In this document: positions 51,690-61,220 of the stretch, piece after piece
Layout of the letters: each line of letters opens with the position of its first letter
Numbering within the stretch: the stretch's first letter is position 1
Assembly: GCA_964554665.1 (NCBI GenBank)
Contig: CAZKPP010000003.1
Coordinates: 15,772 to 79,771 of the forward strand
Origin: UBA3263 sp964554665
GTDB lineage: Bacteria > Bacteroidota > Bacteroidia > Bacteroidales > Muribaculaceae
Length of the DNA: 64,000 bases
Direction: 5' to 3'
Made by a program: the position numbers and the translations under genes
Notes under the pieces: generated by a model
Told to the model about the DNA's origin: nothing
The model's input: the letters and a program-made list of their open reading frames with translations, nothing else
Databases searched by the model: none

Positions 51690-52782
51690 ATTCCTTGACC
51701 TTCAGAAGGTGAATGCGGCCCATGCCGACGCCCTGAAGCAAGCCGCGCAGCGGGTTATTGATTCCGGGTGGTATCTGCAGGGTGCTGAAAACGCCTCTTT
51801 TGAGTCGGAATATGCTGATTATATCGGCGTTGATTATGCCATAGGCTGCGGCAATGGCCTCGATGCCCTGCGGCTGATATTGAGAGCATATATTGAACTC
51901 GGACGGCTTAAACCGGGCGACGAAGTGATTGTGCCCGCAAATACTTATATCGCCTCAATATTGGCCGTTACCGATAATGACCTTACTCCTGTTCTTGTCG
52001 AGCCCGATCCAGAAACCTTGCAGATTGAACCTGCAAAAGTTCAGGAAGCCGTAACCGACAGAACCCGCGCCGTGATGATTGTGCACCTCTACGGCCGGTG
52101 CGCCTACAATCAGAGGATTGCCGACATCTGTGCCGAGCATAGCCTGCTGCTGATTGAGGATAACGCGCAAGCTCACGGCTGCAAATGGCAAGGACGCCGC
52201 ACAGGCTCGCTGGGCGATGCCGCCGGTCATAGTTTCTATCCGGGCAAGAACCTCGGCGCCTTGGGCGACGGAGGCGCAGTTACCACCAACGACCCTGAGC
52301 TGGCAAAGATGGTAAGGACTCTGGCAAACTACGGCTCGTCGCGGAAATATGTGTTTGACTACAAGGGGCTCAACTCCAGACTCGACGAGCTGCAGGCCGC
52401 GGTGTTGCGCGCGAAATTGCCGTATCTCGACAGCGAAAACGCTCATCGCAAGGAACTTGCAAAACTCTATGCTGCAGGCATAAAGAATCCTAAAGTTAAA
52501 GTTCCGGTTACTACCGACTGGGAGGGCAACGTGGTTCATATATTTCCGATTTTTACTGCCGAGCGCGACCGCCTGCAGAAGTATCTGGCCGATAACGGCG
52601 TTCAAACGCTGATTCATTATCCCATACCCCCTCACAAGCAAAAATGCTACGCCCGGTGGGCCGATTTGAAGCTGCCGGTGACTGAACAAATTCATAACCA
52701 AGAACTCTCGCTGCCTGTTTCGCCGGTGTTGACCCCCGTTGAGGTTCAGCGAGTTATTTCTCTAATCAATTCATGGACATAG
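51676..52782 (+). CDS. fdtB: FdtB-like dTDP-3-keto-sugar aminotransferase (DegT/DnrJ family)
   Basis: A 368-residue PLP-dependent sugar aminotransferase of fold type I. Visible are GCGNGLDALRLIL near residue 60, the VHLYGRCA region (about 137-143) and the PLP-binding Lys191 in HSFYPGKNLGALGDGGA. The acceptor-strand segment HYPIPPHKQ and the DELQAAVLRAKL motif follow. Paired with a ketoisomerase, it would install a 3-amino group to give dTDP-Fuc3N or dTDP-Qui3N for LPS or glycoprotein glycans. The acetyltransferase and the dTDP-glucose genes are not in this window. It overlaps both neighbours (14 and 10 bases). Confidence 0.83.
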   Translation: MDQIKFLDLQKVNAAHADALKQAAQRVIDSGWYLQGAENASFESEYADYIGVDYAIGCGNGLDALRLILRAYIELGRLKPGDEVIVPANTYIASILAVTDNDLTPVLVEPDPETLQIEPAKVQEAVTDRTRAVMIVHLYGRCAYNQRIADICAEHSLLLIEDNAQAHGCKWQGRRTGSLGDAAGHSFYPGKNLGALGDGGAVTTNDPELAKMVRTLANYGSSRKYVFDYKGLNSRLDELQAAVLRAKLPYLDSENAHRKELAKLYAAGIKNPKVKVPVTTDWEGNVVHIFPIFTAERDRLQKYLADNGVQTLIHYPIPPHKQKCYARWADLKLPVTEQIHNQELSLPVSPVLTPVEVQRVISLINSWT

Positions 52783-53720
52783 TTTTACTACTCGTCGGGT
52801 TCGTTTTGATACTCGGCGGCGCAAATTTTATGACCGACGGCTCTGCTGCGGTCGCCAAACGTCTCGGTGTCAGCGACTTTGTTATCGGCTTGACCATAGT
52901 GTCGATTGGTACCAGTGCCCCGGAATTCATTGTCAGCCTTTTGGCGGCTATCGAAGGCGCTCCGGCAATGTCGATTGGCAACATTGTCGGCTCCAACATC
53001 TTCAATATTCTTATGATTATCGGCATTGTAGCCATTCTGCGCCCCATAACTGTGCCCAAAACGGTTTTGACCGGCGATGCTATTTGGATGCTTGTGTCGT
53101 CTGCGGCAATGCTGATTGTCGGCCTGGCTCCCGAGCTTGGTGCCGGTCCGCGCGTGTTGACCCGCGTTTGCGGGCTGCTATTCGTGCTTTTCTTTGCGCT
53201 TTTCCTGACTCAGGCGCTGAATAAGCCGAAAGAGGCGTCAGACGAAACTGAGGAAATTAAAACGCTGCCCCTGTGGCGCGCGCTGCTATATTTGTTTGGC
53301 GGCCTCGGCGTTCTGGTGTGGGGCGGTGAGTGGTTCGTCGACGGAGCAACCGGTCTGGCCCGCACGCTGGGCTGGAGCGAGGCCCTGATAGGTCTGACTA
53401 TCCTTGCTGTGGGCACTTCGCTGCCCGAGCTTGCCGCGTCGATTACCGCGGCTTTGAAAGGCATGGCCGGGCTTTCGGTGGGCACCGTTATCGGCTCGTG
53501 CATCTTCAACGTATTCTTTGTTCTCGGATGTGCCGGCACCATAACCCCGATGCCGTTCGGCAATATCGGGCTGGTTGACCTGGGCGTGTTGATGCTGTCG
53601 GCCGTATTGTTCCTGTTTTTCGGCTTTGTGTTTGGCAATAAAGTCATTAAGCGCTGGGAAGGCATAGTTATGGCCGTCATCTACATTGCCTATTTGGTGT
53701 ATTTATATATAAATATATAA
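52773..53720 (+). CDS. CaCA-family cation/Ca2+ exchanger (YrbG-like)
   Basis: A 315-residue exchanger with about ten membrane segments in two inverted halves. The alpha-repeats are explicit: VSDFVIGLTIVSIGTSAPEFIVSLLA in the first half and WSEALIGLTILAVGTSLPELAASITA in the second, each with the conserved Gly-Thr-Ser-x-Pro-Glu. An acidic loop (EASDETEEIKTL) separates the halves. It exchanges Na+ or H+ for Ca2+ across the inner membrane. Its start overlaps the aminotransferase by 10 bases, so it is translated with the sugar-modification genes. The functional link, if any, is not obvious. Confidence 0.9.
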   Translation: MDIVLLLVGFVLILGGANFMTDGSAAVAKRLGVSDFVIGLTIVSIGTSAPEFIVSLLAAIEGAPAMSIGNIVGSNIFNILMIIGIVAILRPITVPKTVLTGDAIWMLVSSAAMLIVGLAPELGAGPRVLTRVCGLLFVLFFALFLTQALNKPKEASDETEEIKTLPLWRALLYLFGGLGVLVWGGEWFVDGATGLARTLGWSEALIGLTILAVGTSLPELAASITAALKGMAGLSVGTVIGSCIFNVFFVLGCAGTITPMPFGNIGLVDLGVLMLSAVLFLFFGFVFGNKVIKRWEGIVMAVIYIAYLVYLYINI

Positions 53721-53725
53721 AAATA

Positions 53726-53758
53726 TTTGGAACGAATCATAAAAAATTGCTATCTTTG
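53726..53758 (+). promoter_or_regulatory. Promoter for gyrA
   Basis: TTTG (53726-53729), a 21-base spacer and TATCTTTG (53751-53758) followed by T. The gyrA ATG at 53793 lies 34 bases downstream. Confidence 0.75.
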
Positions 53759-53792
53759 TAACTTCAAAACTCCATCAGAATCACAATAAAAT

Positions 53793-56318
53793 ATGCTTAA
53801 TCAGGAACGTATCCAAAAGATCAATATCGAGAGCGAGATGAAATCCGCCTACATCGACTATTCGATGTCGGTAATTGTCAGTCGTGCTCTCCCCGACGTT
53901 CGCGACGGCCTCAAACCCGTTCATCGCCGCGTGCTTTTCGGCATGAACGAGATGGGCAACACGTCAGATAAACCACACAAGAAATCAGCAAACTGCGTCG
54001 GCGACGTTATGGGTAAGTATCACCCCCACGGCGACTCGTCGATCTACGGCACGGTTGTTCGTCTGGCTCAGGACTGGAACATGCGCAATATTTTGGTCGA
54101 CGGTCACGGTAACTTCGGTTCTATCGACGGCGACGGCGCTGCTGCCATGCGTTACACTGAGGTGCGCCTTGCAAAACTCGGCGAAGAAATGCTTGCCGAC
54201 ATTGAAAAGGACACCGTTGACATGCAGCCCAACTACGATAACTCCCGCAACGAGCCTACCGTATTGCCCACGCGTTTCCCCAATCTGCTGGTTAACGGCG
54301 CCACCGGCATTGCCGTAGGTATGGCAACCAACATGCCTACCCACAACCTGCGCGAGTCTATTGCCGGCACCATAGCCCTGCTTGAGAATCCCGACCTGAC
54401 CATCGAGGAACTGATGAACTATATTCCGGCCCCCGACTTCCCCACCGGCGGCCTGATTTATGGCATCAACGGCGTTAAGGACGCATATACCACCGGCCGC
54501 GGCCGCATTGTTGTGCGCGCCAAATACGATATGGTTCCCGAGGCAAACCACACTAATATCGTAATCACCGAAATTCCCTACGGCGTTAACCGCGCCGAAC
54601 TGGTTAAGCAGATTGCCGGTCTCGTTACCGAAAAGAAAATCGAGGGTATCGCCAACATTCAGGACCTGTCGAACGAAGATATTCGCCAGCACATTGTAAT
54701 TACCCTCCGCTCCGATGCCAACCCCAACGTTGTTATGAACAAGCTCTTCAAGATGAGCATGCTTCAGTCGAGTTTCTCGGTCAACAACGTTGCTCTGGTT
54801 CACGGCCGCCCGCGCACGCTCAACCTCAAGGAGCTGCTGTCGGCGTTTATCGACCATCGCCACGACGTAGTTATTCGCCGCACTCAGTTTGAACTCAAAA
54901 AGGCTGAGGAACGCGCCCACATACTCCAAGGCATGATTATCGCTTCGCAGAATATCGACGAAGTGATTAAGATTATCAAGGAAAGCGCCAACACCGAGGC
55001 CGCCCGCCAGGCTCTGTCGGATCGCTTCGGCCTGTCGGAAGCCCAGACCCAGGCCATCGTTGAGATGCGTCTGCGCCAGCTGACCGGCCTCGAACAGGAC
55101 AAGCTGCGCCAGAACTACGAAGATATTCTCAAAGAAATCGAGCGCCTCAACCTTATTCTCAACGACCCGATTGTTTGCCGCGACCTTATTAAGGAAGAGC
55201 TTCAGGAAGTTGCCGATAAGTATGGCGACGACCGCCGCACCGAAATCAACCATGCCGGCGGCGAGTTCAGCGACGATTCGTTTGTAGACGACGACGAAAT
55301 GGTTATCACCATCAGCCATCTCGGCTACATCAAGCGTACCAAGCTCAGCGAGTTCCGCGCCCAGAACCGTGGCGGCGTCGGCGTTAAAGGTTCATCGACC
55401 CGCTCCGAAGACTTTATCGAGCATATCTACACGGCCAATAACCGCTCCTATATGCTCTTCTTTACCGAACGTGGCCGCTGCTACTGGATTAAGGTCTACA
55501 ACATTCCCGAATTCGGCCGTGCCCAGAAAGGTCGCGCCATTCAGAACCTGCTCAGCATTGAAGGCGGCGACAGCGTTAAGGCCTACATTGCCGTGCGCAA
55601 CCTCGCCGACCGCGAATTTGTTGAAACCCACAACCTCATATTCTGCACCAAGAAAGGTATCGTTAAGAAGACCCCGCTCGAAGCATATTCACGTCCGCGT
55701 AATATCGGCGTAAACGCCATTATTATTCGCGACGACGACGAACTGCTGCAGGTTGAGATGACCAACGGCGACAGCGAAATCATTCTCGCCAACCGCAATG
55801 GCCGCGCAATCCGCTTCGACGAACGCCGGGTTCGCGAAATGGGCCGTATGTCGACCGGTGTTCGCGGCATGACCCTCGACGACGAAAACGACGAGATTGT
55901 CGGCATGATCTGCATGGAGCGCGACACTGAAAAGACCGTTATGGTTCTTTCGGAGAAAGGCTACGGCAAGCGTTCCGACCTCGAAGACTATCGCGTTACC
56001 AACCGCGGCGGTAAGGGCGTGAAAACCATGAACATCACCGACAAGACCGGCTCGCTGGTAGCGATTAAGAGCGTTGACGACGGCAATGACCTGGTAATCA
56101 TCAACCGCAGCGGCATTACTATTCGCCTGCGTATGGCCGACATTCGCGTTATGGGTCGCGCAACCCAGGGCGTGAGGGTTATCAACCTCGAAAAGCGTGG
56201 CGACACCATAGCCAGCGTCTGCACCGTCGACACCGACCCCGAAGAAGACGTTGAAGTTCCCGAAAACGACGTTGAACAAAACTCTGATTCCGACAATACA
56301 GTTCAAGATAATCAATAA
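53793..56318 (+). CDS. gyrA: DNA gyrase subunit A
   Basis: An 841-residue subunit. The breakage-reunion domain starts with IDYSMSVIVSRALPDVRDGLKPVHRR. The HPHGDSSIYGTVVRLAQDW region and the catalytic Tyr in AAMRYTEVRL follow. The C-terminal six-bladed beta-pinwheel repeats are visible (for example NRGGVGVKG, GRAIQNLL, NRGGKGVKTM with the GyrA-box-like GRA/QKGRA element). An acidic tail (about 25 residues rich in Asp/Glu) ends the protein. With GyrB it supercoils DNA. The GyrA-box-type element favours GyrA over ParC. It has its own promoter and is followed 17 bases later by a TPR gene. Confidence 0.92.
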   Translation: MLNQERIQKINIESEMKSAYIDYSMSVIVSRALPDVRDGLKPVHRRVLFGMNEMGNTSDKPHKKSANCVGDVMGKYHPHGDSSIYGTVVRLAQDWNMRNILVDGHGNFGSIDGDGAAAMRYTEVRLAKLGEEMLADIEKDTVDMQPNYDNSRNEPTVLPTRFPNLLVNGATGIAVGMATNMPTHNLRESIAGTIALLENPDLTIEELMNYIPAPDFPTGGLIYGINGVKDAYTTGRGRIVVRAKYDMVPEANHTNIVITEIPYGVNRAELVKQIAGLVTEKKIEGIANIQDLSNEDIRQHIVITLRSDANPNVVMNKLFKMSMLQSSFSVNNVALVHGRPRTLNLKELLSAFIDHRHDVVIRRTQFELKKAEERAHILQGMIIASQNIDEVIKIIKESANTEAARQALSDRFGLSEAQTQAIVEMRLRQLTGLEQDKLRQNYEDILKEIERLNLILNDPIVCRDLIKEELQEVADKYGDDRRTEINHAGGEFSDDSFVDDDEMVITISHLGYIKRTKLSEFRAQNRGGVGVKGSSTRSEDFIEHIYTANNRSYMLFFTERGRCYWIKVYNIPEFGRAQKGRAIQNLLSIEGGDSVKAYIAVRNLADREFVETHNLIFCTKKGIVKKTPLEAYSRPRNIGVNAIIIRDDDELLQVEMTNGDSEIILANRNGRAIRFDERRVREMGRMSTGVRGMTLDDENDEIVGMICMERDTEKTVMVLSEKGYGKRSDLEDYRVTNRGGKGVKTMNITDKTGSLVAIKSVDDGNDLVIINRSGITIRLRMADIRVMGRATQGVRVINLEKRGDTIASVCTVDTDPEEDVEVPENDVEQNSDSDNTVQDNQ

Positions 56319-56335
56319 CTAAATTTGCAATACCT

Positions 56336-57598
56336 ATGAAAAAAATCCTCCTTATGGCTTTCGGCCTGTTTATGGCCGGCAATGCCTTCGCTCAGATGAG
56401 CGTGCTCAAGGCAGCCAAGAGCGAAATGAGCAAAGAAGTTCCCAACCATGAAAACGTTGCTTCCATGCTCAAGGAAGCTATGGCCAACCCCGAAACTGCC
56501 GAAAATGTTGAAACCTGGTATCTTGCCGGCAAAAACGGCTTCCAGACCTGGCAGACCGGCTGGGAACAGCTCCAGATTGGTGGCAACCCCGACAAAACTG
56601 CCATGAGTAACGCAATTGTCGACGCTTTCGACTACTACGTTAAGGCCTTCAGCATGGACACCGTTAGAGTTGAAGATAAAAAAGGCAACGTAAAGATTAA
56701 AACCAAATACTCAAAGGATATGGCCAAGGCTATTGCCTCGAACCAGAATAACTTCTACGATGCCGGCGTTTATCTCTACGATGCCCAGAACCTGGCCAAG
56801 GCATATCGCGCATGGGAAATCTTCACTATGCTCCCCGACATGAAGAGCCTCGGCAAGGACGCTCCCGCAGCAATTCCCGACACCACTTTGGCTCAGACCT
56901 ATTATAACATGGGTATCTTCGCTTTCCAAGCTGACATGAAGCCCGAAGCCCTGAAATCGTTCCTCGCCTCTGCCGCTCACGGCCAGGGTGAAGTTGCCTA
57001 CGACAATGCGCTTGCCATGGCATCGGAACTGCAAGACCTCGAAGCAATGGAAAAGATTGCAAACGAAGCTTTCAGCAAATACAACAAGCAAACCTACATC
57101 GGCTCGCTGATCAACGTTTACGTTCAGAACAAAGACTTTGAAAGCGCCCGCAGAACCGTTGACACCGCCCTCGAAAAGAATCCCGACAACGCAGTGCTCT
57201 ATAATGTAAAAGGTGTGCTGGTTGAAAGCATGGGTCAGGGCGAAGGCGTTACTCCCGAGCAGACCAATGCCGCCAATGAGGAAGCCATCACCTATTATCA
57301 GAAAGCCGTTGAACTCGACGGTCAGAATCCCGATGCCCGCTTCAACTATGGCCGTATGCTTGCCAACAAGGCTTACAAAACCAGCGACGACAACATGGAC
57401 CTGAGCAATGCCGACTACGACAAACTGCAGAACGAAACCATTATTCCGCTCTTCAAGGCCGCTGCCGAGCAGCTCGAAGCCTGCATCGCCATCAATCCCG
57501 AAGCCAACCGTCAGGCCTATACAATTCTGAAAAACATCTATTACAACCTCAAGGACGACACCAACATGCAGCGTATCAGCGATCTGGAACTCCAATAA
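56336..57598 (+). CDS. Secreted tetratricopeptide-repeat protein
   Basis: A 420-residue protein with a clear signal peptide (MKKILLMAFGLFMAGNAFAQ). TPR-like helix pairs follow, for example around ALKSFLASAAHGQGEVAYDNALAMA, TYIGSLINVYVQNKDFESARRTVDTAL and EEAITYYQKAVELDGQNPDARFNYGRML. Function is unknown. A periplasmic scaffold role is the default inference. It starts 17 bases after the gyrA stop with no promoter visible, so it may be read through from gyrA. An 11-bp hairpin follows its stop. Confidence 0.8.
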   Translation: MKKILLMAFGLFMAGNAFAQMSVLKAAKSEMSKEVPNHENVASMLKEAMANPETAENVETWYLAGKNGFQTWQTGWEQLQIGGNPDKTAMSNAIVDAFDYYVKAFSMDTVRVEDKKGNVKIKTKYSKDMAKAIASNQNNFYDAGVYLYDAQNLAKAYRAWEIFTMLPDMKSLGKDAPAAIPDTTLAQTYYNMGIFAFQADMKPEALKSFLASAAHGQGEVAYDNALAMASELQDLEAMEKIANEAFSKYNKQTYIGSLINVYVQNKDFESARRTVDTALEKNPDNAVLYNVKGVLVESMGQGEGVTPEQTNAANEEAITYYQKAVELDGQNPDARFNYGRMLANKAYKTSDDNMDLSNADYDKLQNETIIPLFKAAAEQLEACIAINPEANRQAYTILKNIYYNLKDDTNMQRISDLELQ

Positions 57599-57624
57599 TC
57601 ATGTCTGATACTTTGTAATTATTT

Positions 57625-57657
57625 GAAGGTGTGTCTTGCAAGGCGCACCTTCTTCTT
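57625..57657 (+). terminator. Hairpin after the TPR gene
   Basis: An 11-bp stem including wobble pairs (57625-57635 with 57642-57652), a 6-base loop and the following TTCTTT. It lies 27 bases after the TPR stop and before the COG0523 gene. A moderate terminator. Confidence 0.65.
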
Positions 57658-57679
57658 TCAAAAACTACATTTTTAATAT

Positions 57680-58918
57680 ATGTCACAAAAAAATTCGACC
57701 CCGGTTCTTCTTCTCACCGGATATTTGGGTAGCGGCAAAACTACTTTGCTGAATGAAATTCTTGCAAACCGTCGCGGCATCCGCTTCGCAGTAATCGTAA
57801 ACGACATAGGCGAGGTTAATATCGATGCCGACCTGATTCAAAAGGGCGGAATTGTTGGCAAGGACGATAACTCGGGCGACCTCATCGCGCTGCAAAACGG
57901 CTGCATCTGCTGCTCACTGCAGACTGACCTCATGGCCCAGCTTGCCGACCTTATAGCTACCAACCAGTTCGACTACATTGTTATTGAGGCCAGCGGCATC
58001 TGCGAGCCCGCACCCATAGCCCAGACCATCTGCACTATGGCAGATCCCAACGGCGAATACTCCAAAAACGGCACTCCGCGCCTCGACTGCATCGTTACCG
58101 TGGTCGACGCGCTACGCATGGCATCTGAGTTCGGTTGCGGCGAAAACCTCAAGGCTTTTGACCGTGATGATGAAAACCTCGAAGCTCTGGTTATTCAGCA
58201 GATCGAATTCTGCAATATCGTTGTCCTGAACAAGATTTCAGAAGTAAGCAAGGAAGATGCGGGCCGCGTCAAAGCCGTTATCCGCGCTCTCCAGCCTGAA
58301 GCAAAAATCATTGAAACCGACTACGGTAAGGTGGATTTGGACGAAATTATCAATACCGGTATGTTCGATTTCGAACAGGTTGCCACCTCGGCGACCTGGG
58401 TTAAGGAAGTCGAAGGCAACCATGAAGAGCATGAACACGAGCATGACCATCACCACCACGATGAACACGACCATGACCATGAGCATCATCACCACCACGA
58501 ACATGGCGAGCACTGCCACTGCCACGAGTGTGAACATCACCACGACCACCTCCACTACGGCATTGAAACTTTCCTCTACTTTACCCGCAAACCGTTTGAC
58601 CTGAACAAGTTTGACTACTTCGTGGGAAAGCATTGGCCGGCAAATGTTATCCGCTGCAAAGGGTTGTGCTATTTCTCGGTAAATAAAGATATGTGTTATC
58701 TTTTCGAGCAGGCAGGCCCGCAAAAGAATCTCAAACCAGCCGGCTACTGGTTCGCAACTGCCCCGGCCGAAGAACTTGAGGTTATGATGGCGCGCGATGC
58801 CCAGCTTCGCCGCGACTGGGACCCTGAATATGGCGACCGCATGATTAAGCTCGTGTTCATCGGCCAGCACCTCGACAAAGAAGCAATTACCAAAGGTCTC
58901 GACAGTTGCCTCGCATGA
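57680..58918 (+). CDS. COG0523 (CobW-type) GTPase metallochaperone with long histidine-rich loop
   Basis: A 412-residue G3E-family GTPase. The Walker A GYLGSGKTT is at residues 14-22, the metal-binding CICC in GCICCSLQTD near residue 75, and the VLNKISE guanine-recognition segment (NKxD-like) near residue 180. A loop at about 246-292 is dominated by His with Asp, Glu and some Cys, and could hold several zinc or other divalent ions. The CobW C-terminal domain follows (YFTRKPFDLNKFDYFVGKHWPANVIRCKGLCYFS). Such proteins deliver metals, often Zn2+ under starvation. No Zur-like site was recognised in the 81-base gap upstream. Its stop overlaps the LD-carboxypeptidase start (ATGA). Confidence 0.87.
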   Translation: MSQKNSTPVLLLTGYLGSGKTTLLNEILANRRGIRFAVIVNDIGEVNIDADLIQKGGIVGKDDNSGDLIALQNGCICCSLQTDLMAQLADLIATNQFDYIVIEASGICEPAPIAQTICTMADPNGEYSKNGTPRLDCIVTVVDALRMASEFGCGENLKAFDRDDENLEALVIQQIEFCNIVVLNKISEVSKEDAGRVKAVIRALQPEAKIIETDYGKVDLDEIINTGMFDFEQVATSATWVKEVEGNHEEHEHEHDHHHHDEHDHDHEHHHHHEHGEHCHCHECEHHHDHLHYGIETFLYFTRKPFDLNKFDYFVGKHWPANVIRCKGLCYFSVNKDMCYLFEQAGPQKNLKPAGYWFATAPAEELEVMMARDAQLRRDWDPEYGDRMIKLVFIGQHLDKEAITKGLDSCLA

Positions 58919-59805
58919 TTTCGCCTGCTTCGCTTCAACAGGGCGACACCATAGCCCTGCTCTGCCCGGCATCGTCAATAGACTCCACACTCATTTCCGG
59001 CGCCGCTGAAGCCCTCCGTTCCCGGGGCTTCAAGGCGCTGGTTTTGCCTACGTCCCTTGGCAAGCAGGGCTCATATTCGGGCTCCGCTGCCCAAAGGCTT
59101 TCAGACCTTCAGGCGGCTATAGACAATCCGGAAGTCAAGGCGATTATTTGCGGCCGCGGGGGCTATGGCGCTGTGCATCTGTTGGCTGACTTAGATGTTC
59201 ACCGGCCGGTATGGCTTGCAGGATTCAGCGACATTTCGGCTCTCCATGCCCTCTGGCAGTCGCGCGGCATCCGCTCAATCCACTCATCCATGGCCAAAGA
59301 GCTTGCCCAATGCAATTGCCCCGACAATGAAGCCAACCGACGGCTGTTTGAAATCCTCGAAGGCGGCCACATGCCCGCCATAGAATTTCCGGCAACGGAA
59401 CTTAACCGAAAGGGTAGGGCCGAAGGCATTCTGCGCGGCGGAAACCTCGCAGTGCTCGACGGCCTCGTTGGAACGCCCTACGACCTTCTCTGCCTCACCG
59501 ACACAATCCTTGTTATTGAAGATATTGCCGAACCGATTTATAAGGTCGAACGTATGCTCTGGCGCTTGAAGTTAGCCGGGGTGTTCGACCGGCTCAAAGG
59601 CCTCGTCGTGGGCCAATTCACCGAATACAGGCCTTCGGCCGACTGGCAGGAGATGAATCAGATGATAGCGTCGATGGTGGCCGGCTACGATTTCCCCGTT
59701 GCCTTCAACGCTCCCTTCGGCCACGTCGACGGCAATCTCCCCTTCCTCGAAGGCGCAAAAGTTATTTTCGAGGTAAATAATTCCGTAAAAATCATTGAAA
59801 CTTAA
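58915..59805 (+). CDS. LD-carboxypeptidase (family S66, LdcA-like)
   Basis: A 296-residue cytoplasmic peptidase that removes the terminal D-Ala from murein tetrapeptides during recycling. Visible are ALLCPASS near residue 17, CGRGGYGAVHLL (about 76-87), the nucleophile Ser in AGFSDISALH near residue 105, the Glu in VIEDIAEPIYKVERMLWRL (about 200-218) and the His in NAPFGHVDGNLPF near residue 272. The ATG at 58915 overlaps the metallochaperone stop and gives the family-normal start. The gene is translationally coupled to the COG0523 gene. The reason for that coupling is not obvious. Confidence 0.88.
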   Translation: MISPASLQQGDTIALLCPASSIDSTLISGAAEALRSRGFKALVLPTSLGKQGSYSGSAAQRLSDLQAAIDNPEVKAIICGRGGYGAVHLLADLDVHRPVWLAGFSDISALHALWQSRGIRSIHSSMAKELAQCNCPDNEANRRLFEILEGGHMPAIEFPATELNRKGRAEGILRGGNLAVLDGLVGTPYDLLCLTDTILVIEDIAEPIYKVERMLWRLKLAGVFDRLKGLVVGQFTEYRPSADWQEMNQMIASMVAGYDFPVAFNAPFGHVDGNLPFLEGAKVIFEVNNSVKIIET

Positions 59806-59824
59806 ATTTATCTGCGTATATTTG
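59794..59824 (+). promoter_or_regulatory. Promoter for gdhA
   Basis: ATTG (59794-59797, three of four bases), a 19-base spacer and TATATTTG (59817-59824) followed by C. ATG 59855 follows after 30 bases. Confidence 0.6.
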
Positions 59825-59854
59825 CTGCGTTAAATCTATTATTCGTTAAATAAA

Positions 59855-61198
59855 ATGAAAGCTATTGAAGTGGTCGACGAGCTGCGTCGGCGTTTTCCCA
59901 ACGAGCCCGAATATATTCAGGCCGTAGAAGAAGTCTTAACCTCGATTGAGGACGTTTACAATGCGCATCCCGAGTTTGAGCGCTATAACCTTATTGAGCG
60001 CCTGTGTATTCCCGACCGGATATTCTCTTTCCGCGTTTCGTGGATCGACGACAAGGGCCGCGTTCAAAACAATATGGGCTACCGTATTCAACACAATAAC
60101 GCCATCGGCCCCTACAAGGGTGGCATCCGCTTCCATAGCTCCGTTAACCAGTCGATATTGAAGTTCCTGGCTTTTGAGCAGACCTTTAAGAACTCGCTGA
60201 CCACCCTGGCTATGGGTGGCGCCAAGGGCGGCTCCGATTTCTCGCCCCGCGGCAAGAGCGACATGGAGGTTATGCGCTTCTGTCAGGCCTTTATTGCCGA
60301 ACTCTGGCGCCAGATTGGCCCCGACACCGACGTGCCTGCCGGCGACATTGGCGTAGGCGGTCGCGAGGTCGGCTATATGTATGGCTACTATAAGAAGATG
60401 GCTCGCGAATTTACCGGCACCTTTACCGGCAAAGGCCGCGAGTTTGGCGGCTCGCTGATTCGTCCCGAGGCTACCGGCTATGGCAACTGCTACTTCCTGC
60501 TCAATATGCTGCAGACCCGCGGCATCGACATCAAAGGCAAGCGCGTAGCGATTTCCGGCTCGGGCAACGTTGCAACCTACACTGCCGAAAAACTCATGCA
60601 ACTCGGCGCCAAGGTTGTGAGCATGAGCGATTCCGACGGCTCCATCTATGCTCCCGACGGTCTGACTGACGAGCAGCTCCACTTTATTTTCGAACTCAAG
60701 AACGTTATGCGAGGCCGCATTCGCGAAGTGGCAGAAGAGTATCCCGACTCGGTTCAATATTATCCCGGCCAGCGTCCGTGGGGCATCGTTAAGTGCGACA
60801 TTGCCATGCCCTCCGCAACTCAAAATGAACTCGATGGCGACGATGCCCGCGCCCTGCTGGCCCAAGGTATTATTGCCGTCAGCGAAGGAGCCAACATGCC
60901 CTCGACCCCCGAAGCCATCAAAGAATTTATCAACGCGAAGATTCTTTACGCTCCGGGCAAAGCTGCTAACGCCGGCGGTGTGGCCGTATCCGGTCTCGAA
61001 ATGGCCCAGAACTCGCAGAAACTCAGCTGGAGTGCCGCTGAGGTTGACGAAAAGCTCAAGGATATTATGAAGCAGATTCATACTGCCTGCGAAGAATTCG
61101 GCAAAGAGCCAGACGGCTATATAAACTACGTTAAAGGCGCCAACGTTGCCGGCTTCATGAAAGTAGCCCGCGCCATGATGGCCCAAGGCATATTATAA
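59855..61198 (+). CDS. gdhA: Glutamate dehydrogenase (hexameric, about 447 residues)
   Basis: A 447-residue enzyme that reductively aminates 2-oxoglutarate to glutamate, the main ammonia-assimilation or release step in Bacteroidales. Seen are GPYKGGIRFH and the catalytic Lys region ALTTLAMGGAKGGSDF, then PAGDIGVGGREVGYMYGYY. The dinucleotide-binding ISGSGNVATYTAEKLMQLGAKVVSMSDSDG carries Ser/Asp near the ribose-binding end, so NAD versus NADP use is not decided. It ends in GFMKVARAMMAQG. Length is that of the small hexameric class. It has its own promoter and is followed by a perfect 14-bp hairpin. Confidence 0.94.
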   Translation: MKAIEVVDELRRRFPNEPEYIQAVEEVLTSIEDVYNAHPEFERYNLIERLCIPDRIFSFRVSWIDDKGRVQNNMGYRIQHNNAIGPYKGGIRFHSSVNQSILKFLAFEQTFKNSLTTLAMGGAKGGSDFSPRGKSDMEVMRFCQAFIAELWRQIGPDTDVPAGDIGVGGREVGYMYGYYKKMAREFTGTFTGKGREFGGSLIRPEATGYGNCYFLLNMLQTRGIDIKGKRVAISGSGNVATYTAEKLMQLGAKVVSMSDSDGSIYAPDGLTDEQLHFIFELKNVMRGRIREVAEEYPDSVQYYPGQRPWGIVKCDIAMPSATQNELDGDDARALLAQGIIAVSEGANMPSTPEAIKEFINAKILYAPGKAANAGGVAVSGLEMAQNSQKLSWSAAEVDEKLKDIMKQIHTACEEFGKEPDGYINYVKGANVAGFMKVARAMMAQGIL

Positions 61199-61220
61199 TC
61201 TCTCGTTATAATCATTTAAA

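Noticed and set aside
53985..54080. Quinolone-resistance substitution in GyrA (HGDSSIYG region)
   Set aside because: The serine is present, and Gly at the next key site is, as far as I recall, seen in wild-type Bacteroidales. No resistance can be claimed.
53985..55319. Long open frames opposite gyrA (444 codons) and opposite dcp (497 codons, 44252-45745)
   Set aside because: They mirror strongly biased codons of clearly identified genes and have no recognisable family, start signals or promoter.
58430..58550. Repeated CAC/CAT/GAC blocks as a DNA tandem repeat or CRISPR-like array
   Set aside because: The repetition is fully explained by the encoded His/Asp/Glu-rich loop of the metallochaperone. 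There are no spacers of regular length.
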